From: Saccharospirillum alexandrii_A
GTDB lineage: Bacteria > Pseudomonadota > Gammaproteobacteria > Pseudomonadales > Natronospirillaceae
Length of the DNA stretch: 64,000 nucleotides
NCBI RefSeq assembly: GCF_043641555.1
Contig: NZ_JBHZRJ010000004.1
Coordinates: 479,040-543,039 of the forward strand
Direction: 5' to 3'
The position numbers and the translations under genes are program-made. Position 1 is the stretch's first letter. Every line of letters begins with the position of its first letter. Positions 17,396 through 26,703 of the stretch are shown here, one piece after another. The notes below the pieces were generated by a model, which saw nothing but the letters and a program-made list of their open reading frames with translations, was not told where the DNA came from and searched no databases.

Positions 17396-18841
17396 GTGAC
17401 TACGTTAAAACTGGTTATCGACCGTGATTCGGACTGGAAAGCCTACTACCCTTCAGACGACGTCACCTCGGCGCAGCGTTATATCGATGAATCGCCGCTG
17501 ACGCCACATCGCATCATCAACCTGTGCCGCAACTATCAGTACCAGAGCCGGGGCTATTATGTCTCGCTGCTGGCCGAAGCGCGTGGCCACAAGGTCATTC
17601 CGTCGGTAAAAACGCTGACCGACCTGGCGCAGCCGGCCGTTTATGGCGTGCTGGATCACAGCATTCAAAAGCCGTTAAACACCCTGGCCGGTGAAGAGAC
17701 CCGCTGGCGCTGGAACATCTATTTCGGGCAATGCGAGTTCCCGGGGCTTGCGGAAGCATCGCGGCAATTGTTCGAACGGTTCCCGGTGCCCATTCTGAGC
17801 GTGACGGTACACAAGAAAACCAACTGGCAACTGGCGTCGATTAAGGCATTGGGTCTGCACTCATTGTCCGAGCCGGAAGAGGGTGTGTTTGCCGAAAGCC
17901 TGGAGCGGTTTTCCAGGAAAGTCTGGCGCGCGCCGCGCGCCCAGCGCCGTTACCGCTACGACCTGGCGATTCTGATCAACGACAAGGAAACCACGCCGCC
18001 CAGTGATAAGGGCGCTCTGAAAAAGTTTGAACGGGCCGCGCACCGCCAGGGCATGGATGTCGATTTTATTCAGCCGTCAGATTACTACCGCCTGGCCGAA
18101 TACGACGCCCTGTTCATTCGTGAAACCACCAACGTGAACCACCACACCTATCGCTTTTCGCGCAAGGCGGCCCACGAAGGCATGGTGGTGATGGACGACC
18201 CGGACAGCATCTTGCGCTGTACCAACAAGATTTACCTGGCCGACCTGATCCGCACCCGGCATTTGCCCGCGCCGAACAGCCGGGCCATTACTTCCACGCA
18301 ACACAGCGTGCTGGCGGATCTGGAGACCTCACTCGGCTTTCCCATGGTGATCAAGATTCCGGATGGCTCGTTTTCAAAGGGCGTGGTTAAGGTGGCCGAT
18401 CTGGCGAGCCTGAAGAAGACCGTTGATGAGCTGCTCAAGCAAAGCGCCATCATTCTGGCCCAGGCTTATGTGCCGACCGATTATGACTGGCGCATTGGCG
18501 TGCTCAACGGCCGGGCCATATACGCCTGCCGCTATTTCATGGCCAAGGGTCACTGGCAGATCTACAACCATTCGGCCAAGCCCAGCCAGCAAAGTGGCGG
18601 CTTTGAGACCGTGCCAACGCATGAAGCGCCGCGCGTGGTGTTGAAGGCAGCGCTGGATGTTGCCAGTGCCTTTGGCGATGGCTTGTATGGTGTCGATCTG
18701 AAGCAGCGTGGCGACGACGTTTACATCATTGAAGTAAACGATAACCCCTCGATCGACAGTGGCGTGGAAGACGCCTGGTCCGGCGACGGGCTTTACGACA
18801 CCATTATGAGTGAGTTCCGTCAGCGTCTTGATCGCCGTTAA
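17396..18841 (+). CDS. RimK-like ATP-grasp ligase with RLAN-type N-terminal domain
   Basis: 481 residues from a GTG at 17396 with AAAAAGGA just upstream. The N-terminal half (to about 190) matches what is called the RimK-like ATP-grasp N-terminal domain. The C-terminal half is an ATP-grasp fold: FPMVIKIPDGSFSKGVVKV for ATP binding, YDWRIGVLNGRAIYACRY, and the metal-binding end IIEVNDNPSID. Such enzymes join a carboxylate to an amine with ATP, typically adding amino acids to peptides. The divergent GNAT-peptidase suggests a peptide substrate. The 3' end overlaps the convergent sensor-kinase gene by 38 bases. Confidence 0.85.
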   Translation: MTTLKLVIDRDSDWKAYYPSDDVTSAQRYIDESPLTPHRIINLCRNYQYQSRGYYVSLLAEARGHKVIPSVKTLTDLAQPAVYGVLDHSIQKPLNTLAGEETRWRWNIYFGQCEFPGLAEASRQLFERFPVPILSVTVHKKTNWQLASIKALGLHSLSEPEEGVFAESLERFSRKVWRAPRAQRRYRYDLAILINDKETTPPSDKGALKKFERAAHRQGMDVDFIQPSDYYRLAEYDALFIRETTNVNHHTYRFSRKAAHEGMVVMDDPDSILRCTNKIYLADLIRTRHLPAPNSRAITSTQHSVLADLETSLGFPMVIKIPDGSFSKGVVKVADLASLKKTVDELLKQSAIILAQAYVPTDYDWRIGVLNGRAIYACRYFMAKGHWQIYNHSAKPSQQSGGFETVPTHEAPRVVLKAALDVASAFGDGLYGVDLKQRGDDVYIIEVNDNPSIDSGVEDAWSGDGLYDTIMSEFRQRLDRR

Positions 18842-20597
18842 CGGGGGCCGGTTTAACGGCTAAGTAGCGCAGCAGCACTTGCTGCAATTGCTGGTAGCGA
18901 AACGGCTTGGTGATGAAATCCGACATGCCAGCTTCCAGGCAGCTGTGGTGGCTTTCAGCGGTGGCATTGGCGGTGAGTGCAACAATGGGGGTCGGGTCGC
19001 CCCGGGCGATCAGTTGCCGGGTGGCGTCGAGCCCGTCGAGGCCCGGCATTTGAACGTCCATCAGAATCAGGTCGAAGCGCTCCCGGGCACAGCGCTCCAA
19101 CACCTGATGACCGTCGCTGACCAGCGTCACGGTTACGCCGGCCTTTTCCAGCATGCGCCGGGCAATGGTCTGGTTGACCGGGTTGTCTTCTGCCACCAGC
19201 ACCGAACCGGTCAGTGCCGGGTGCGAGCGTTCGGGCTCTGTTTGGATGTTTAGGCGAGCCGAAGGCGGGTCAATTTTGGGCAGGGTCAGCACCAGGCGGA
19301 ATTCACTGCCACGACCGAACTGGCTGTCGAGCTCAATGCGTCCGCCCAGCAGCTGGGCCAGTTGCTGGCTGATCGCCAGCCCGAGCCCGGTACCGCCATA
19401 GCGGCGGCTGGTCGAGGCATCGGCCTGATGAAACGGCTGAAACAACAGCAATTGTTTCGACCGGGAGATGCCAATGCCAGTGTCCCTAACGCGCAGACAA
19501 ACGTCGTAGTCGTCGTCTTTGTCGGTCAGATTCATACTGACTTCCACCGTGCCGCGCCCGGTGAACTTAATGGCATTGCCCACCAGGTTCAGCAGTATCT
19601 GGCGGATCTTGGCATCGTCTGCATTGACCCAGGCCGACGCCTGAGGCGGGGGTACAAAATTCAAACCAATGCCCTTGGCGCGCGCCTGGGCATAAAACAC
19701 CCGGGTGGACGACTCGATCAGTTCGACCAGATCGAACGGCTGGTTGTCGGGGTGCTGGTGCCCGGAATCGAGCCGGCTGTAATCGAGCACATCGTTAATT
19801 TGAGATAACAGCGCCTCTGAAGATTGCTCGAGCGTACCGATGAGTGACTTGTGCTCTTCCTTGTCGGGCGATTCAGAGAGCAACTGAATGGTGCCGATAA
19901 TGCCGTTAAGCGGGGTGCGGATTTCATGGCTCATATTGGCCAGGAAATAAGACTGAACCCGGTTGGCCTTTTCGGCCGCCAGGCGCAAATTGCGGTTGCG
20001 GTTGAAGGCCCACAGCAATACGACGAGCAAGCCGGCCCCGAGAGCACCCAGTGTTAGCAGTACCGTGCGGATTTGCTGGTAGGCCTGTTGTACTCGCTCT
20101 CCGCGGGCATCGGCCTGGGACATGGCGTTTTCAGTCAGCCGCGTAATGCGATACCGGAAAGATTCTATCCAGGTTTCCAGCACCGGCAGCAACCGGCGTG
20201 CATAGTCGGTGGACATCTCATAGATCAGGGCTTCGTCGGCACGCAAGCGGTTGAGAATGCTGTTGACCTGGTTGTAAACCTGAGTGTCGTAAGTGCGCGC
20301 GAAATCACCGGTTTCGCCCTGGGTCAGTACCGCTGTGCGACTCCATAAAATTTCAGCCGAGATGGAGGCTTCTTCCCGGTGCTGGCCGGAGGGGCTCTCC
20401 AGGTAAAGCGCCAGCGCGCCACGCAGCCGCTCCATTTCCAGCTGCAACTGGGTGATGTGCCAGACACGGTCGTCTCGCAACTGATCCCGATACACATTGA
20501 TCTCGCCCGAGACGCGCACGATCAGCATGCCCAGCCAGATCAGCATGACCACGAACGACACCACCCAGGCGGTGATGAATCCAATGCGGTTTAACAT
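18804..20597 (-). CDS. Hybrid sensor histidine kinase / response regulator
   Basis: 597 residues. Two membrane helices (about 8-30 and 175-197) flank a periplasmic domain of about 140 residues. Then come HisKA with phospho-acceptor H in FLANMSHEIRTPLNGIIG (near 224), HATPase with NLVGNAIKF, RDTGIGIS and GGTGLGLAIS, and a C-terminal receiver (about 465-585) with the aspartate in LILMDVQMPGLDG. No separate response regulator or HPt gene is adjacent. It is preceded by a coupled molybdopterin-fold protein gene 3 bases away, which may supply the periplasmic signal input. Confidence 0.92.
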   Translation of the reverse strand: MLNRIGFITAWVVSFVVMLIWLGMLIVRVSGEINVYRDQLRDDRVWHITQLQLEMERLRGALALYLESPSGQHREEASISAEILWSRTAVLTQGETGDFARTYDTQVYNQVNSILNRLRADEALIYEMSTDYARRLLPVLETWIESFRYRITRLTENAMSQADARGERVQQAYQQIRTVLLTLGALGAGLLVVLLWAFNRNRNLRLAAEKANRVQSYFLANMSHEIRTPLNGIIGTIQLLSESPDKEEHKSLIGTLEQSSEALLSQINDVLDYSRLDSGHQHPDNQPFDLVELIESSTRVFYAQARAKGIGLNFVPPPQASAWVNADDAKIRQILLNLVGNAIKFTGRGTVEVSMNLTDKDDDYDVCLRVRDTGIGISRSKQLLLFQPFHQADASTSRRYGGTGLGLAISQQLAQLLGGRIELDSQFGRGSEFRLVLTLPKIDPPSARLNIQTEPERSHPALTGSVLVAEDNPVNQTIARRMLEKAGVTVTLVSDGHQVLERCARERFDLILMDVQMPGLDGLDATRQLIARGDPTPIVALTANATAESHHSCLEAGMSDFITKPFRYQQLQQVLLRYLAVKPAPVNGDQDADGTHS

Positions 20598-20600
20598 GCC

Positions 20601-21131
20601 TCAGTCCAGTACGCTTAAGGCTTGTAACTGCCAGACCGACCAGGCACGGACATCGCGCGTCAGCAGGTCGGGGTGTTCACTCCAGGGAAAGACGATCCAG
20701 AACGGGCCCTTGTCCTTAATGCGCATCAGCTCGCCGTTCATGTGTACCGCCAGAAAGGCGTGCGCCGCCAGTACCTGGTTAACCGGTAGGTTGATGGAAT
20801 AATTGTTCAGCCCCCGGGCATTCACCCAGCCCTGCTCGATCCCCGCTTCAGCGAGTACTGCGGCCAGCGGCGCTCCGCGAAAGGTCAGGCTGCCATCAGT
20901 CCAGGGGGTTTCGGTAACCACTTCCTGATCCGACAGCGCCAAAATGTCTTCCTGGCTGAAGCTGAACTCGCCGTCAGGCCCGGTTATCAGCAGGGGTTCT
21001 GCCCAGGCAGGTACCACCAGGGCAATCAGAACCGACACCCGCCATAAGGCACGGCGAACCGGCTTTAGCACACCGCGGTAGCTGACCATAACAGCGGGTG
21101 CATGACGAGTAGGGTTGGGAGCTGATTGCAT
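20601..21131 (-). CDS. Exported molybdopterin-binding-fold protein lacking cysteine
   Basis: 176 residues with a signal sequence (LWRVSVLIALVVPAWA) and a mature part resembling the sulfite-oxidase/molybdopterin-binding fold (FSQEDILALSDQEV.. TPWTDGSLTFRGAPLAAVLAEAGI.. NYSINLPVNQVL). There is no cysteine anywhere in the protein, so the usual molybdenum ligand is missing and catalysis is unlikely. The stop codon is 3 bases before the sensor-kinase start, so the pair is translationally coupled. A sensory or ligand-binding role with that kinase is inference. Confidence 0.72.
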   Translation of the reverse strand: MQSAPNPTRHAPAVMVSYRGVLKPVRRALWRVSVLIALVVPAWAEPLLITGPDGEFSFSQEDILALSDQEVVTETPWTDGSLTFRGAPLAAVLAEAGIEQGWVNARGLNNYSINLPVNQVLAAHAFLAVHMNGELMRIKDKGPFWIVFPWSEHPDLLTRDVRAWSVWQLQALSVLD

Positions 21132-21340
21132 GGAAACTACTTCTGCGAAGGGAATGGTAAGAGCATAGAAAACCGCGAAGGAGGTGTCGATAGGTAAAGT
21201 GTGAACGAGCCGACTTTGCAGCGCCTCAGGTGAGGATCAGCCAGCGAAATAGCCCATTGTACCCGTGACAGCACAGACCGGATGTCCGATCATGGTGCAA
21301 TCACCGTTCAAGTACGGCCACAGACATACCGGGGAATGCT

Positions 21341-22843
21341 ATGAGTTACTCGACACTGGAGAAAACCTTTCATCGCCTGGCCCAACTGGGCCATGCCGAG
21401 GCCATGCTGAGCTGGGACCAGCATGTGATGATGCCGCCCAAGGGCAACGCGGCCCGCAGTAAGGCCATGGCTGAACTGACCGTTCTGCGAACCGAGATAC
21501 TGCAGGACGAGCGTCTTTCCGACCGCTTTGCCGAGGCAGAACAGGAATCCAACCTCACCGACTGGCAGCAAGCCAACCTGCGTGAAATGAAACGGTCCTG
21601 GCAACAGACCCGGGCCATTCCCAAAGATCTGGTCGAAGCCCAGTCGCTGGCCAGCAGTGAATGCGAACACGCCTGGCGCACCCTCAGGCCCAACAACGAC
21701 TGGGCCGGTTTCGAGCCCCTGCTGCAACAGGTGTTCGATCTGGCGGGCGAAGCGGCCGCTGCCTATCAGGACGCATTGGGCGCCGACCGCGGCTACGCCA
21801 ATGCCTACGACGCCCTGATGGATCAGTTTGACCCTGGCACGACCATGAGCCGCGTTGACCCGGTGTTCGACCGGTTGAAGGCCGAACTGCCAGGTACGCT
21901 GCAACAGATTCTGGAACGCCAGTCGCAGCGACCTACCCCGAATAAACCGGAACGACCCATCGCCATTACGCAGCAGGACGCCCTGGCACGAGCCCTGATG
22001 TCGACCCTGGGGTTCGATTTCGACGCCGGTCGTCTCGACCAGACGGTTCACCCGTTTAGCGGCGGCGTGCCGGCCGACAGCCGCATTACCACCCGTTACG
22101 ATGAACACAACGTTATCGAAGGCCTGATGGGCGTGATCCACGAAACCGGCCATTCCCGCTATGAAACCGGCTTACCACAAGCCTGGACCAGCCAACCCGT
22201 CGGGCAGGCGATGGGCATGGGTGTGCACGAAAGCCAGAGCCTGTTCTTTGAAATGCAACTGGGCCGCTCCCGCCCCTTTATCGATGCCATCGCTCCGATG
22301 GTGCGACAGCACCTAGGTGACGACCCGGCCTTCAGTGCCGACAACCTGCACGCCCTCTACACCCGGGTAGAGCCGGGCCTGATTCGGGTAAATGCCGACG
22401 AGGTGACGTACCCGTCACACGTCATCCTGCGTTACGAACTGGAGCGCGACATCATCCTTGGCAACGCCAGCGTCAAAGACATCCCCGAGCGCTGGAACCA
22501 GGCCATGTCCGACCTGCTGGGGCTCGATACCCGAGGCGACTACCGCAACGGCCCGATGCAGGACATCCACTGGCCCATGGGCGCCATCGGCTACTTCCCC
22601 TCCTACACCCTGGGTGCCCTGAACGCCGCCCAACTGCACGCCGCTCTGCTGCGCGATGTCCCGGACGTTGCCGAACGAATAGCCCGCCTGGACCTGGCGC
22701 CGATCTTCGACTGGCTGTCGCGAAACATCTGGCAACAGGGTCGCTTTAACAATTACGACAACCTGATGACCCAGGCCACCAGCGAAGTGCTGAACCCCGA
22801 TTACTTCCTGGACCATCTTCAGTCGCGGTACTTGTCGGCTTAA
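21341..22843 (+). CDS. M32-family carboxypeptidase (carboxypeptidase Taq type)
   Basis: 500 residues, the usual M32 length. The zinc site is HETGH at residues 267-271, and the downstream glutamate lies in ESQSLFFE near 297. It is a cytoplasmic Zn/Co metallocarboxypeptidase trimming C-terminal residues from peptides. The start ATG at 21341 has GGGGAA upstream and matches family N-termini (YSTLEKTFHRLAQLGHAEAM..). The gene stands alone; two palindromic repeats follow its stop. Confidence 0.93.
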   Translation: MSYSTLEKTFHRLAQLGHAEAMLSWDQHVMMPPKGNAARSKAMAELTVLRTEILQDERLSDRFAEAEQESNLTDWQQANLREMKRSWQQTRAIPKDLVEAQSLASSECEHAWRTLRPNNDWAGFEPLLQQVFDLAGEAAAAYQDALGADRGYANAYDALMDQFDPGTTMSRVDPVFDRLKAELPGTLQQILERQSQRPTPNKPERPIAITQQDALARALMSTLGFDFDAGRLDQTVHPFSGGVPADSRITTRYDEHNVIEGLMGVIHETGHSRYETGLPQAWTSQPVGQAMGMGVHESQSLFFEMQLGRSRPFIDAIAPMVRQHLGDDPAFSADNLHALYTRVEPGLIRVNADEVTYPSHVILRYELERDIILGNASVKDIPERWNQAMSDLLGLDTRGDYRNGPMQDIHWPMGAIGYFPSYTLGALNAAQLHAALLRDVPDVAERIARLDLAPIFDWLSRNIWQQGRFNNYDNLMTQATSEVLNPDYFLDHLQSRYLSA

Positions 22844-22871
22844 TGTTGGGTTGTGTCAGTAGCGGGAGTTC

Positions 22872-22984
22872 GTGCTGAATGCCGGGTATGCCTATCTGGG
22901 GTCGGCGTGAATCCCTCCATGGAGCCTAGACCACAGCATCCCTGCTGTGGACTACCCCAGATAGGCATACCCGGCACCCAGCAC
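22872..22984 (-). repeat. 113-bp palindromic repeat, copy B
   Basis: Arms 22872-22901 and 22955-22984 match at 28 of 30 positions; the two mismatches are G-T on the minus strand. The core hairpin reads CCACAGCA/TGCTGTGG, a compensatory variant of the common CCGCAGCA/TGCTGCGG. The core is reversed relative to copy C, which lies 148 bases away. Confidence 0.92.
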
Positions 22985-23132
22985 TAAGTTGGGTGCCACC
23001 TCCTCCTCCCATAAAACCAGTTGCTAAGACTCTTGCGGAGCATCCAGGCAAGACGGATTGGCAAGAAATCGTGTCGCATAACGAGTGTGTATATTGGGGG
23101 CTGGTCTAGATTAGGTTTAGGCAACAAATTAA

Positions 23133-23245
23133 GTGCAGGCTGCCGGGTAGGCCTTTTCGGGGAAGTCCGTAGCATGGATGCTACGGTCTAGGCCCCATGG
23201 ATGGGTTCACGCCGACCCCGCAAAGGCCTACCCGGTGGCCTGCAC
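23133..23245 (+). repeat. 113-bp palindromic repeat, copy C
   Basis: Arms 23133-23162 and 23216-23245 match at 27 of 30 positions; two of the three mismatches are G-T pairs on the plus strand. The core hairpin is CCGTAGCA/TGCTACGG and the second hairpin CCCA/TGGG, both compensatory variants. Copies B and C occupy most of the 466-base gap between the convergent M32 and udk genes; the rest of the gap shows nothing else. Confidence 0.92.
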
Positions 23246-23309
23246 GTACTAAAAGCCACCAATACAAAAATAACCGCTGTAGTTGGAAGTTTAAGCAACC
23301 ACTGACTAC

Positions 23310-23945
23310 TCAATCATCCAACATCTGCAAAATACGCGCTTTGAGCATCTCAATGGCAACGCGGTTTTTGCCGCCGCGAGGCACGATGATGTCGGCGAAT
23401 TGCTTGGTCGGTTCGATGAACTCCAGAAACATCGGCCGGACCGTACGCTTGTATTGCTCAATGATCGATTCGACCGTGCGGCCACGCTCGGCGATGTCGC
23501 GTTGCAGGCGGCGTAACAGGCAGATATCGAGTGGGGTGTCCATGAACACCTTGGCGTCGAGGCGCTTGCGAATGGCTTTGTCGTGCAACAGCAGAATGCC
23601 CTCAATGATGACGATGCGGGCGGGCTTGAGCGGGAACGTCTGGTCGGAGCGATTGTGAATGGTGTAATCGTAGATCGGGATCTCGACGTCCTTGCCCGAA
23701 TGCAGCGCATCCATGTGTTGGATCAGCAAGTCGTGATCGAAGGCATTGGGGTGGTCGTAATTGATTTCCGTGCGTTCTTCGATGGTCAGGTTGCCCTGCT
23801 CGCGGTAATAGCTGTCTTCCTTGATGATCGCCAGTGCCGAGTCGCCCAGCTCCTGTTTCAATTCCTGATAGATCGTGCCTGCAAGCAGGCTCTTGCCGGA
23901 GGCAGAGGCACCGGCGATGCCGATGAAAATGGGGGTGACAGACAT
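23310..23945 (-). CDS. udk: Uridine kinase
   Basis: 211 residues from ATG 23945 (GGAAG upstream); the longer frame adds an unconserved extension. P-loop GASASGKS is at 10-17, followed by the nucleoside region EDSYYREQGNLTIEER and YDHPNAFDHDL, then IPIYDYTIHNR. It phosphorylates uridine and cytidine to UMP and CMP in pyrimidine salvage. Family length is about 213. It is convergent with the M32 gene and divergent from pgk. Confidence 0.95.
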   Translation of the reverse strand: MSVTPIFIGIAGASASGKSLLAGTIYQELKQELGDSALAIIKEDSYYREQGNLTIEERTEINYDHPNAFDHDLLIQHMDALHSGKDVEIPIYDYTIHNRSDQTFPLKPARIVIIEGILLLHDKAIRKRLDAKVFMDTPLDICLLRRLQRDIAERGRTVESIIEQYKRTVRPMFLEFIEPTKQFADIIVPRGGKNRVAIEMLKARILQMLDD

Positions 23946-24141
23946 GAAAGGCTTCCAGCAAATGACTAAAGAATGGCTGGGTAAGCATTGTAGCAAGGCA
24001 CCGCAGACTTGTCTTTGATCAAATGTTCAGGAAAAACAGGCAGCGGGCGACTTGTAATAAAATTACAGACCCCGTGATTCTCGGCCCTACAGGGTCTACA
24101 ATGGCGATCCCATTTTAAACGACGTCCCCTAAGGAACTGCC

Positions 24142-25305
24142 ATGTCTGTGATCAAAATGTCTGACCTCGATCTGGCCGGTAAGCGCGTACTGATCCGTCA
24201 GGACTTGAACGTGCCACTGGATGACCAGGGCAAGGTCACCTCGGATAACCGCATTACCGCCTCGCTGCCGACCATTAAAGCAGCCCTCGAGCAGGGCGCC
24301 AAGGTCATGATCATGTCGCACCTGGGCCGTCCGGAAGAGGGCGAATTCGACGAAAAAGCATCACTGGCCCCTGTTGCTGCCTACATGAGCCAACTGCTCG
24401 GGCAGGACATCCCGTTGATTCGCGACTGGGTTGACGGTGTCGACACCGACGCCTCGGTCGTCATGTTGGAGAACGTTCGCTTCAACAAAGGCGAAAAGAA
24501 AAACGACGACGCCCTGTCGAAGAAAATGGCCGCCCTGTGCGACGTCTACGTCATGGACGCCTTTGGCACCGCCCACCGCGCTCAGGCTTCTACCCATGGT
24601 GTCGCCAAGTACGCCCCCGTCGCCTGTGCTGGCCCGCTGCTTGCCGGCGAACTGGAAGCCCTCGCCAAAGCCATGGATAACCCGGCCCGGCCCATGGTCG
24701 CCATTGTCGGCGGCGCCAAGGTATCGACCAAGCTGACCGTGCTGGAAAGCCTGTCGAAAGTCTGCGATCAGCTGATTGTCGGTGGTGGCATTTCCAACAC
24801 CTTTGTCGCCGCGCGCGGCTACAATGTGGGTAACTCCCTGCACGAGAAAGACCTGATTCCGCAGGCGAAAAAGCTGATGGAAGAACTCGATATCCCCGAG
24901 CCGATCGACGTACGCGTCGGCAAAGAGTTCAGCCCCAAAGCCGAAGCCGTGATTAAGCCGGTTGATCAGGTGCAGGACGACGAGGAAATCATGGACCTCG
25001 GCCCGGAAACGGCCAAGCGCTTTGCCGAAGTGATCAAGAACGCCAAAACCATTCTGTGGAATGGCCCCTGTGGCGTTTTTGAATTTGATAACTTCGCCCA
25101 CGGCACCCGTGACGTTGCTGAAGCCATTGCCGACTCTGGTGCATTCTCTGTGCTGGGTGGTGGCGATGTGATCGCGGCGGTGCAAAAATTCGGCATGGAA
25201 GACCGTTTCTCCTACATTTCCACTGGCGGCGGTGCTTTCCTGGAATTTGTGGAAGGCAAAGTACTGCCTGCCGTTGAAATTCTGGAACAACGCGCCAAAG
25301 GTTGA
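24142..25305 (+). CDS. pgk: Phosphoglycerate kinase
   Basis: 387 residues, typical bacterial length. N-terminal substrate residues are in RVLIRQDLNVPLDD and SHLGRP; the nucleotide domain has VGGAKVSTKL and the C-terminal GGGDVIAAVQKFG and STGGGAFLEF. It transfers phosphate between 1,3-bisphosphoglycerate and ADP in glycolysis/gluconeogenesis. CCTAAGGAACTGCC supplies the ribosome site. It is followed by fba, with a repeat between them, forming a glycolytic pair. Confidence 0.97.
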   Translation: MSVIKMSDLDLAGKRVLIRQDLNVPLDDQGKVTSDNRITASLPTIKAALEQGAKVMIMSHLGRPEEGEFDEKASLAPVAAYMSQLLGQDIPLIRDWVDGVDTDASVVMLENVRFNKGEKKNDDALSKKMAALCDVYVMDAFGTAHRAQASTHGVAKYAPVACAGPLLAGELEALAKAMDNPARPMVAIVGGAKVSTKLTVLESLSKVCDQLIVGGGISNTFVAARGYNVGNSLHEKDLIPQAKKLMEELDIPEPIDVRVGKEFSPKAEAVIKPVDQVQDDEEIMDLGPETAKRFAEVIKNAKTILWNGPCGVFEFDNFAHGTRDVAEAIADSGAFSVLGGGDVIAAVQKFGMEDRFSYISTGGGAFLEFVEGKVLPAVEILEQRAKG

Positions 25306-25316
25306 GGAAAGGATAG

Positions 25317-25353
25317 CTTTTAGTACTCAGTACTCAGTTTTCAGTACTAAGAG
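25317..25353 (+). repeat. AGTACT-rich inverted repeat after pgk
   Basis: Three AGTACT units occur within 30 bases, the outer ones flanked so that CTTTTAGTACT and AGTACTAAGAG are nearly complementary. It may fold as a weak 3' stem for the pgk message. Confidence 0.5.
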
Positions 25354-25368
25354 TTGGCACCACATTGA

Positions 25369-25481
25369 GTGTCAGGTGCCGGGTAGTTCTGGTTGGGGTA
25401 GTCCGCAGCAGGGATGCTGCGGTCTAGGCTCCACGGACGGATTCACGCCGACCCCAACCAGGACTGCCCGGTGCCTGACAC
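25369..25481 (+). repeat. 113-bp palindromic repeat, copy D
   Basis: Arms 25369-25398 and 25452-25481 match at 26 of 30 positions, and all four mismatches are G-T pairs on the plus strand. The core starts TAGTCCGCAGCAGGG. It is the only copy between two co-directional genes (pgk and fba). Confidence 0.92.
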
Positions 25482-25580
25482 GACCTCCTGGCAAGATAGC
25501 CAGCGGTGCCCGAGACCAGACAACAATAAGCGGTAGCCACTGGATGGGGTGCCGTTCATCGACAGCAGAGGATACGACTC

Positions 25581-26660
25581 ATGTCTCAAAAAGTACTCGA
25601 CGTAGTAAAACCCGGTGTTGTGACCGGCGACGACGTTCAGAAAATTTTTGCCATCGCCAAGGCCGAGAAGTTCGCACTGCCGGCGGTGAATTGCATAGAC
25701 ACCAATACCGTTAACGCCGTGCTGGAAACGGCCGCTCGCGTGAAATCGCCAGTGATCATTCAGTTCTCCAACGGCGGCGCCGGCTTCTTTGCCGGTAAAG
25801 GGTTGAAACTGGAAGGCCAGGGTACCCAGGTGCTCGGTGGTATCGCCGGTGCCAAATACGTGCATGCCGTTGCTGAAACCTATGGCGTTCCGGTGATTCT
25901 GCATACCGACCACGCTGCGCGTAAATTGCTGCCGTGGATCGACGGCATGCTCGATGAAGGCGAAAAGTTCTACGCCGAAACCGGCAAGCCACTGTTCTCC
26001 TCGCACATGATCGACCTGTCAGAAGACTCGCTGGAAGAAAACATCGCCACCTGCTCCGAATACCTCGCCCGCATGGCCAAAATGGGCATGACGCTCGAGA
26101 TCGAACTGGGTGTGACCGGCGGTGAAGAAGACGGTGTCGACAACAGCCATCTCGATGCCTCCAACCTCTACACCAAGCCCGAAGACGTCGCCTACGCCTA
26201 CGAAAAACTGAACGCCATCAGCCCGCGCTTCACCATTGCCGCCTCATTCGGCAACGTGCATGGCGTTTACAAGCCCGGCAACGTCAAACTGACGCCGACT
26301 ATCCTGCGTGATTCCCAGGCGCATTGCTCCGAAAAATTCGGCCTGGAAAAGAACGCCCTGGATTTTGTCTTCCACGGTGGCTCCGGCTCGACCGAAGCCG
26401 AGATCGAAGAATCGATCAGCTATGGTGTCATCAAAATGAACATCGACACCGACACCCAATGGGCCAACTGGAACGGCATTCGTGAGTACTACCAGGCGCA
26501 CGAAGGCTATTTGCAAAGCCAGATCGGTAACCCCGAAGGCGAAGACAGCCCGAACAAGAAATACTATGACCCGCGTGTCTGGCTGCGCAAAGCCCAGGAG
26601 AGCATGAGTGCCCGACTGGAAAAAACCTTTGCCGACCTGAATGCGGTCGATCGCAACTGA
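25581..26660 (+). CDS. fba: Class II fructose-bisphosphate aldolase
   Basis: 359 residues, identical in length to E. coli FbaA. Zinc ligands and active-site motifs are visible: HTDHAARK near 110, EIELGVTGGEEDG near 173-186, HGVYKPGN near 226 and FHGGSGST near 264. It cleaves or forms fructose-1,6-bisphosphate using Zn2+. The class II-A form is typical for this lineage. It follows pgk with a 275-base gap filled by palindromic DNA, so it may be transcribed partly from its own promoter. A perfect GC stem follows the stop. Confidence 0.97.
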   Translation: MSQKVLDVVKPGVVTGDDVQKIFAIAKAEKFALPAVNCIDTNTVNAVLETAARVKSPVIIQFSNGGAGFFAGKGLKLEGQGTQVLGGIAGAKYVHAVAETYGVPVILHTDHAARKLLPWIDGMLDEGEKFYAETGKPLFSSHMIDLSEDSLEENIATCSEYLARMAKMGMTLEIELGVTGGEEDGVDNSHLDASNLYTKPEDVAYAYEKLNAISPRFTIAASFGNVHGVYKPGNVKLTPTILRDSQAHCSEKFGLEKNALDFVFHGGSGSTEAEIEESISYGVIKMNIDTDTQWANWNGIREYYQAHEGYLQSQIGNPEGEDSPNKKYYDPRVWLRKAQESMSARLEKTFADLNAVDRN

Positions 26661-26671
26661 TCGACTGAATT

Positions 26672-26691
26672 CGCCCCGGCATGCCGGGGCG
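26672..26691. terminator. Bidirectional stem between fba and xylB
   Basis: CGCCCCGGCATGCCGGGGCG is a perfect 20-base palindrome between the ends of two convergent genes. No T-run, so termination is inferred. Confidence 0.6.
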
Positions 26692-26703
26692 TATGGCTGA
26701 GGC

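Noticed and set aside
24361..25290. 309-residue open frame antisense to pgk
   Set aside because: Complement of a highly expressed gene with biased codons; its translation resembles no protein and has no start signal.
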